The translations under genes were made by a program, and so were the position numbers. Positions 7,458 to 12,343 of a stretch of 12,343 nucleotides of DNA are shown here, in pieces (positions within the stretch are counted from its first letter, which is position 1; every line of letters begins with the position of its first letter). The DNA comes from Candidatus Zipacnadia bacterium (GTDB lineage Bacteria > Armatimonadota > Zipacnadia > Zipacnadales > Zipacnadaceae). A model generated the notes under the pieces. That model worked only from the letters and a program-made list of their open reading frames with translations. It had not been told where the DNA came from and made no database searches. The stretch is from assembly GCA_029821455.1 (NCBI GenBank), contig JALGTI010000064.1, positions 1-12,343 of the forward strand. The letters are read 5' to 3'.

Positions 7458-10400
7458 TTACCGATAGCCGTCTGTGTCCGTCCTCAGATCCAGTGCCTCG
7501 CCGTCAGGCCCCTCTACCTGCACGTTCAAGGCCAAGCTCTGCATCTCTCGCATCAATATCTTGAACGACTCGGGGATGCCAGGTTCCTTGATATTCTCGT
7601 CCTTGACTATCGCTTCATAAGTCTGGACACGGCCCTGAACGTCGTCTGACTTGACTGTTAGCATCTCCTCCAGACAGTTGGCGGCCCCGTAGGCTTCCAG
7701 TGCCCACACCTCCATCTCCCCAAAGCGCTGGCCACCCATCTGAGCCTTGCCGCCCAGCGGCTGCTGAGTGATCAGAGAATATGGACCTGTTGAGCGGGCG
7801 TGTATCTTGTCCTCGGCCAGATGGTGGAGCTTGAGAATATACATGTAGCCCACCGCAACCGGCTGGTTGAACGGCTCTCCAGTTCGACCGTCGTATAGCA
7901 CCGCCCTACCCGTTTCGGGGTCGAACTGCACCGACTCCCAGGCTCTTTGTCGGGCTGTTTCCAGTATCAGTGAAGCACCGTGGTCATCGGCCTCACTGAG
8001 CGCCGCCTCCTCAATACCCAACCATTCACCAAGCTGCGCCAACTGTTCAGGGGCAGCTTGCTGTAACTGACGCGATATCTCCTCGCACAGCTCCTCCAAT
8101 GTCTCCTTCTCACAATCGGCGACATCCACCAGCGGGGCGAATACATTCAGTTCGTCGCTCGCGTACTTCTTCAGCGAATTGTATTCAAGCACCCGGCGCA
8201 CCTCTTCCAACCCCATCCTTATCTCCTCGCTGCTGTAACTATTGAAGATAGGACAGACAAAGCGCTCACCGACGGTGTGAGCGACAAACCCCAGGTGCGT
8301 CTCCAGGATCTGTCCGATATTCATCCGCGACGGAACGCTGAGCGGATTGAGGCAGACATCTACGGGCGTGCCATCCGCCAGATAGGGCATATCCTCAACC
8401 GGCAATATCCTCGCGATGACACCCTTGTTGCCGTGGCGGCCAGTTAGCTTGTCGCCTACCATTATCTTGCGACGTTGGGCCACGAACACTCGCACCATCT
8501 GGTTGACGCCCGGCTTGAGCTCGTCGCCGGACACCTTCCTGAGCTTCCCCCCACAGCGGTCACATTCGTTGTACTCCAGTGGCTTGCCTGTACCATACTC
8601 AGCGTGGCAATTGTCACAGCGATACTTGAAACGCGAGAACACCTTGGTATCAATTACCACGCCCTTCTCGCCATGTGGCACTCGCAGCGACACATCGCGC
8701 ATCTCCTCGGCCTTCTTGCCAAAGATGGCGATGACTAACTTCTCCTCAGCAGTTAGCTCAGACTGGCCCTTAGGTGCAACCTTGCCTACCAGGATATCCT
8801 CAGCGGCCACCTCAGCTCCCACATACACTACGCCGCCCTCATCGAGGTCCTTGAGGGCCTCGTCGCCCACGTTAGGGATGTCGCACGTTATCTCCTCGGG
8901 GCCTAACTTGGTGTCCCGCGCTTCACATTCATACTTCTCTATATGGATCGAGCTTAGCACATCCTCAGTGACCAGCCGCTCACTGATGAGGATAGCGTCC
9001 TCGTAGTTGTAACCCTCCCACGGCAGGAAACAAACCAGCAGGTTCTTGCCGAGGGCCAGTTCACCATTGCAGGTCGCCGCCCCATCGACCAGCGCATCGC
9101 CAGCCCTGAACTTGTCACCCACACGGACCAGGGCATGCTGGTTTACGCACGTGGCCATGTTAGTCCGTACAAACTTACGCAGCTTGAATTCTTCTTCCGT
9201 GTCGTCGCTATACCGAACCTTGATGTGGTCGCTGTCGGTCTCGAGCACCTCACCGCTCTTGGGGGCTATGACTATCGCGCCACTGTACTTGGCAGCCGGC
9301 CCCTCCATCCCCGTCCCCACCAGCGCCGACTCAGTGCTCAGCAATGGCACAGCCTGCCGCTGCATATTGGAGCCGGCCAGCGCCCGCACCGCATCGTTGT
9401 GCTCCAGGAACGGGATTAAGGAGGTAGCTACCGAGAATATCTGCCGCGCCGATACGTCACACAGGTCAACCTCCTCAGGTCGGACGTGCAGGAAACCACC
9501 GCTGTTTCGGACCGGGATGCGGTCGCTGGTCAACCTATCCTTTTCGTCGCGTGGCTCTGAGACGGTGGCGATATTAAGGCCTTCCTCCTCGTCGGCCGTC
9601 AGATACACAATCTCATCAGTCAGCCGGCCCTTTACCGCCTTACGGTACGGCGTTTGTAGGAAACCGTACTCGTCGAGGCGGGCGTGTAGTGTCAGGTACC
9701 CGATGAGTCCGACATTCGGTCCTTCTGGGGTCTCGATCGGGCAGATCCGTCCATAGTGGCTATGGTGGACATCGCGCACCTCAAGCTTAGCGCTCTGCTT
9801 GCTCAAACCTCCGGGGCCGAGGGCCGACAGCCGCCGCTTGTGCGCTAATTCTGCTAGGGGATTGATCTGATCCATAAACTGCGAGAGCTGCCCACTGCCA
9901 AAGAAGCTGTTAATGGTCGCCTGGATCGGCTTGATGCTGATAACCGACTGCGGTATCATTTCATCCGGATCCAGACTCGTCATCCGTTCCCGCGCCACTC
10001 GCTCCATCCGGAAGAAGCCGGTGCGAAGCTGGTTCTGCAGCAACTCCCCTACGGCCCGCACCCGCTTGTTCTGAAGGTGGTCAATATCATCAACGCTACC
10101 CTCGCCACGCGAAAGCCGCAGCAGATAATTGATGATGGCGATCAGGTCGTCCCGTGTCAGGGCATAGCGATCCGCGTCAACCTCGATGCCCAGCTTCTTA
10201 TTCATCTTGTGGCGACCGACGCGCGAGAGGTCGTACCGCTTGACGTCAAAAAAGTACGACCTCAATAGCTGCTCGGCGCTCTGCTCTGTTGGCGGGTCAC
10301 CGGGTCTGATCTTGCGGTACACATCCAGCAGGCCCTCCAGGGCTGTGTGGGTGGGATCATCCTGGAGTGTGGCGTGGAGTTGAGCGGGTAGGGTGATGCA

Positions 10401-11270
10401 CCGTACGCGCTTGCGTCCGGATTGCTGGATCTGTTTGGCCGCCCGCTCGCTGATATGTTGATAGGGGCCTACTATCGGTATCGGCTCTTCGTCACTCCCC
10501 GTGATCTCTTCCAGTGAGTAGTACACATCGTGCGTCTCCAGACCCGGCATCCCCTGGTCCTCGCGCCGCGAGAAGCTCTTGACCAGGTCCTTGACGTCTA
10601 TCGCCACGTGGTCACCAAAGCACTCCAGAATCTCTGCGTCAGTGCCGGTCCGAGGTGCGTCGCTATGTGGGTCGTCAAGCCAATCAAGCGCCCGCAGCAA
10701 TGTCGTGACCGGGAATCTTCGTGTCTGGCCCAACTTGACCCCGAGGGCCCCGCTGGCAGCCGCGTTGATCTCGACCCACGCCCCTTCGGCAGGAATGACT
10801 TGAGCCGCATACAGCACCCGACCAGCCGAATCAATCGTGTCCCTGAAGTAGACGCCAGGGGAGCGAGACAACTGGCTGATGACCACGCGCTCTGCGCCGT
10901 TGATGAGGAAAGTGCCCCACTCCGTCATCACAGGCAGCTCACCCATGTAAATCTCGCTCTCCTTGATCTCGCCGGTCTGCTTGTGAACCAACCGCACCCG
11001 GGCGTACATCGGCGCCTCATACGTGGCGTCACTCTCCCGACACTCCTCAATTGTCTTCTTCGGCTCACCAAACCAGTAGTCCAAGAAGTCCAGACTGATA
11101 GTGCCGGTGTAGTCCTCAATGGGCGAGAAGTTATTGAACAGTTCCTTCAAACCCTCATCGAGAAATGACTGATACGACTTTGTCTGGATCTCGATGAGGT
11201 CAGGCAGCGGGACCAGTTCATCCTCCCGCCGACGCTCTAACTTGTTCAGCTCTACCTGTTCGACAGCCAT
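7458..11270 (-). CDS. rpoB: DNA-directed RNA polymerase subunit beta
   Basis: Encodes the beta subunit of core RNA polymerase, 1270 aa. Conserved blocks include the SRSPGVYF motif near the N-terminus, the rifampicin-region block at 456-484 (FFGSGQLSQFMDQ then HKRRLSALGPGG), CPIETPEGPNVGLI, GYNYEDA, GDKLTGRHGNKG at 939-950, and the C-terminal HARSTGPYSLITQQPLGGKAQ and GEMEVWALEAYGA. The main rifampicin contacts are wild-type (Q464, F465, D467, H477, R480, S482, L484), so target-based resistance is not predicted. Two additions are unusual. One is a zinc ribbon, C885-x2-C888-x14-C903-x2-C906, where E. coli has SI2/beta-i9. The other is roughly 85 extra residues, mostly helical and acidic (about 1025-1115), before the LYDGRTGE block. 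The ATG at 11270 is preceded by GGAGG, but with a long 12-nt spacer. No rplJ or rplL lies upstream. A strong promoter starts about 180 nt before the ATG. Confidence 0.99.
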   Translation of the reverse strand: MAVEQVELNKLERRREDELVPLPDLIEIQTKSYQSFLDEGLKELFNNFSPIEDYTGTISLDFLDYWFGEPKKTIEECRESDATYEAPMYARVRLVHKQTGEIKESEIYMGELPVMTEWGTFLINGAERVVISQLSRSPGVYFRDTIDSAGRVLYAAQVIPAEGAWVEINAAASGALGVKLGQTRRFPVTTLLRALDWLDDPHSDAPRTGTDAEILECFGDHVAIDVKDLVKSFSRREDQGMPGLETHDVYYSLEEITGSDEEPIPIVGPYQHISERAAKQIQQSGRKRVRCITLPAQLHATLQDDPTHTALEGLLDVYRKIRPGDPPTEQSAEQLLRSYFFDVKRYDLSRVGRHKMNKKLGIEVDADRYALTRDDLIAIINYLLRLSRGEGSVDDIDHLQNKRVRAVGELLQNQLRTGFFRMERVARERMTSLDPDEMIPQSVISIKPIQATINSFFGSGQLSQFMDQINPLAELAHKRRLSALGPGGLSKQSAKLEVRDVHHSHYGRICPIETPEGPNVGLIGYLTLHARLDEYGFLQTPYRKAVKGRLTDEIVYLTADEEEGLNIATVSEPRDEKDRLTSDRIPVRNSGGFLHVRPEEVDLCDVSARQIFSVATSLIPFLEHNDAVRALAGSNMQRQAVPLLSTESALVGTGMEGPAAKYSGAIVIAPKSGEVLETDSDHIKVRYSDDTEEEFKLRKFVRTNMATCVNQHALVRVGDKFRAGDALVDGAATCNGELALGKNLLVCFLPWEGYNYEDAILISERLVTEDVLSSIHIEKYECEARDTKLGPEEITCDIPNVGDEALKDLDEGGVVYVGAEVAAEDILVGKVAPKGQSELTAEEKLVIAIFGKKAEEMRDVSLRVPHGEKGVVIDTKVFSRFKYRCDNCHAEYGTGKPLEYNECDRCGGKLRKVSGDELKPGVNQMVRVFVAQRRKIMVGDKLTGRHGNKGVIARILPVEDMPYLADGTPVDVCLNPLSVPSRMNIGQILETHLGFVAHTVGERFVCPIFNSYSSEEIRMGLEEVRRVLEYNSLKKYASDELNVFAPLVDVADCEKETLEELCEEISRQLQQAAPEQLAQLGEWLGIEEAALSEADDHGASLILETARQRAWESVQFDPETGRAVLYDGRTGEPFNQPVAVGYMYILKLHHLAEDKIHARSTGPYSLITQQPLGGKAQMGGQRFGEMEVWALEAYGAANCLEEMLTVKSDDVQGRVQTYEAIVKDENIKEPGIPESFKILMREMQSLALNVQVEGPDGEALDLRTDTDGYR

Positions 11271-11327
11271 AGGCGAGCAGCGCCTCCTCTGTGAGGGTTT
11301 TCCATAAACTTCCGGGGATCTAGCGGC

Positions 11328-11371
11328 CAGTGGTTCCTAAATCCTGCTGGCAAAACATACCGCCCCCACTG
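11328..11371 (-). promoter_or_regulatory. Possible leader hairpin in the rpoB 5' untranslated region
   Basis: The predicted transcript from about 11450 has a leader of about 180 nt before rpoB. Within it CAGTGG (11371-11366) can pair with CCACTG (11333-11328), extended by a GGC/GCC pair across a bulge. No T-run follows, so it is not an intrinsic terminator. It could be a structural or regulatory element, or chance. No known riboswitch or ribosomal-protein-binding motif was recognised, and the rest of 11271-11456 holds no credible gene. Confidence 0.25.
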
Positions 11372-11456
11372 CCACCGCTTCGAACACCTGTGGGGTCTAT
11401 CATGTCTGTTTGGTCAAGACGCCATTTGAGTACAGAAGCTTGAATGCTAAACTAGT

Positions 11457-11494
11457 AGTATATCCATCAACTGGTTTCTTGTCAAGGATTTTTT
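11457..11494 (-). promoter_or_regulatory. Strong sigma70-type promoter for rpoB-rpoC
   Basis: On the minus strand TTGACA (11485-11480, perfect -35) is followed by a 17-bp spacer and TATACT (11462-11457, 5 of 6 to the -10 consensus). A run of six A (11494-11489) lies just upstream of the -35, where an UP-element subsite would sit. The predicted start is near 11450. It points into rpoB with no competing gene between, so it very probably drives rpoB, rpoC and the NodB-like gene. Confidence 0.85.
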
Positions 11495-11652
11495 CCCAAA
11501 GCCGCAATACCACCAGACCCATACCGATTCTACGGGCTTGCCGGTAGCCATTGCCAGGCTGGACAGCCGAGTGGTCAGGTCTCTGGACACATACACGAGT
11601 CTCCTCGCTGACAGCACTCGCATTGGTCTGAGAGAAGCAGGTGATGACGTTC

Positions 11653-11979
11653 TCAGGCCAGATAGAAAGCGGAACCAGCCTCTCGAATTCCAAGTGGTAA
11701 GTGCACGCGACGCCCCGTAGGTACGAAGGCAAAGTCCGGGTCCTGGACCACGTGCGCTCCCCGTGGGCGAGGGATTAGCCGCTGAAACGACGGAACTATG
11801 CAGATCGCCAACGGGCGCCACTGGCCAAACCGGGTTTCTGGAGGCCCGCTGAATTGGGAATTCTTCCCGTCAGCGCTGAAGCTACTTATGGGGAGAACTT
11901 CTGCAACGGCAGCGGCTGCGCAGACAAACACCGCAGCCCCAAGCGTGGCGATCAAGTGCACACTTCTTGCTGGAGCCAT
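11653..11979 (-). CDS. Small hypothetical secreted protein, possibly a gene remnant
   Basis: A 108-aa frame starts at ATG 11979 with AGGAG (11990-11986) at a 6-nt spacer, a good translation start. The first 27 residues look like a signal peptide: Arg near the N-terminus, a hydrophobic Ala/Val core, and an Ala-x-Ala type end near residue 26. The mature part is short, rich in Pro, Arg and Phe, and matches no family I recognise. After its stop, another frame continues with protein-like sequence (from about 11732 down to 11400), so this may be the intact 5' end of a longer gene broken by a frameshift. That second frame also covers the rpoB promoter, which argues against it still being coding. It sits between an unidentified gene end and the rpoB promoter. 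Confidence 0.4.
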   Translation of the reverse strand: MAPARSVHLIATLGAAVFVCAAAAVAEVLPISSFSADGKNSQFSGPPETRFGQWRPLAICIVPSFQRLIPRPRGAHVVQDPDFAFVPTGRRVHLPLGIREAGSAFYLA

Positions 11980-12127
11980 GCTCCGCTCCTGCTTTCCCAA
12001 CATAACCCACCGAGCTGAACAACATATGCGGCGGGGTTACACTTATGCCCTTCTCGTGCTCACATCTCTCAATTGTTTCATTGCTTTTTAGGATGCAAGC
12101 ACGAAGCGAGTTGCGCCGCCAGAGCAG

Positions 12128-12343
12128 CTAATAACCAACGTAGTGCACCGCGAGATACGGAAGAGCCTTCGACTCTGTATCTGACACCGAGCAAATGAGC
12201 GTCTTAGCGTCCTCCCCACGGTCAAGCAGATCCAAGTGGAGGGCCATTACCAGGCGCGCCTTCGGTGGGAAGCCAAGATAAGTACCAATGTCATCCCCAA
12301 TTTGCTCCCATATGGCTGCGCAGATCAGCAGGAGAGATAAATG
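12128..12343 (-). CDS. C-terminal end of an unidentified protein (partial, enters at right edge)
   Basis: The minus strand is open in one frame from the window edge to TAG at 12130-12128, giving 71 residues of ordinary, balanced composition that end in ALPYLAVHYVGY. It holds alternating hydrophobic and acidic segments with no membrane segment or known motif. It does not resemble ribosomal protein L7/L12, which would be the expected neighbour upstream of rpoB. An open stretch of this length is not very unlikely by chance at this base composition, and a good plus-strand ribosome site overlaps it, so the call is moderate at best. Confidence 0.42.
   Translation of the reverse strand, partial: HLSLLLICAAIWEQIGDDIGTYLGFPPKARLVMALHLDLLDRGEDAKTLICSVSDTESKALPYLAVHYVGY

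Noticed and set aside
11377..11390. TTCGAA-containing stretch resembling a tRNA T-loop
   Set aside because: The flanking bases do not form a T-arm, and no acceptor or anticodon arm is present.
11319..11402. Short leader frame of 27 codons in the rpoB 5' region
   Set aside because: It has no ribosome site and low-complexity content, so it is not supported as a leader peptide.
11534..11556. Hairpin CTACCGG/CCCGTAG upstream of the rpoB promoter
   Set aside because: It has a mismatch in the stem and no T-run, so it is not an intrinsic terminator.
11400..11732. Minus-strand frame of 110 residues starting with TTG
   Set aside because: There is no ribosome site and the rpoB promoter lies inside it. 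Kept only as a possible remnant of a frameshifted gene.
11447..11821. Minus-strand Ser/Arg/Pro-rich frame of 124 residues
   Set aside because: It overlaps two other frames, has biased composition and lacks a convincing start signal. It also covers the rpoB promoter.
11798..12091. Plus-strand frame of 97 residues
   Set aside because: It is antisense to the signal-peptide ORF and has no ribosome site. Its hydrophobic part is the reverse reading of that region.
12326..12343. Possible start of a plus-strand gene: AGGAG, 6 nt, ATG at the right edge
   Set aside because: The spacing is good, but only the start codon is visible and a minus-strand open frame overlaps it, so it cannot be supported from this window.

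Overview
This window is a core-transcription locus read entirely on the minus strand (right to left), probably from a moderately high-GC bacterium. The anchors are rpoB (RNA polymerase beta, 1270 aa) and rpoC (beta', about 1576 aa). Both are full length with all hallmark catalytic motifs intact. Three traits suggest Armatimonadota or a neighbouring Chloroflexota-like lineage: a beta' with a charged helical insertion after the N-terminal zinc finger, a Gly/Pro/Met-rich lipoprotein nearby, and a NodB-like protein of a kind I associate with such genomes. This placement is a low-confidence inference from motif style.

Layout in transcription order. (1) 12343-12128 is the apparent C-terminal end of an unidentified protein. 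(2) 11979-11653 is a small hypothetical ORF with a signal peptide, possibly a decayed gene. (3) About 11494-11271 holds a near-consensus sigma70-type promoter (TTGACA, 17 bp, TATACT) with an A-tract just upstream. It is followed by a leader of about 180 nt that carries a possible hairpin. (4) rpoB, 11270-7458. (5) rpoC, whose real start is probably the GTG at 7380 behind a GGAGG site. (6) A 602-aa protein, 2638-830, starts 11 nt after the rpoC stop. It joins a glutamine-amidotransferase-like domain, an EF-hand-like loop and a divergent NodB/polysaccharide-deacetylase-like domain, with no signal peptide. (7) A 208-bp gap with a possible promoter whose spacer contains a G7 run. (8) A lipoprotein gene from 621 that runs off the left edge, with a collagen-like Gly/Pro/Met linker and a 17-residue tandem repeat.

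The ribosomal protein genes rplJ and rplL that normally precede rpoB are absent, which fits with rpoB having its own strong promoter. The first three minus-strand genes after that promoter (rpoB, rpoC, the NodB-like gene) look like one operon.

The most notable content lies within the polymerase. Beta has an extra four-cysteine zinc ribbon where E. coli carries SI2/beta-i9, and a further insertion of roughly 85 residues near the C-terminus. Beta' has an extra four-cysteine ribbon between the first and remaining ligands of its second zinc site, and an insertion of about 51 residues in the trigger-loop region where E. coli carries SI3. It also has substitutions in the otherwise very conserved F-loop (QIRQ becomes HISQ) and at the start of the bridge helix (FREGL becomes FHEGL). 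No RNA gene, mobile element, CRISPR array or convincing intrinsic terminator was seen.
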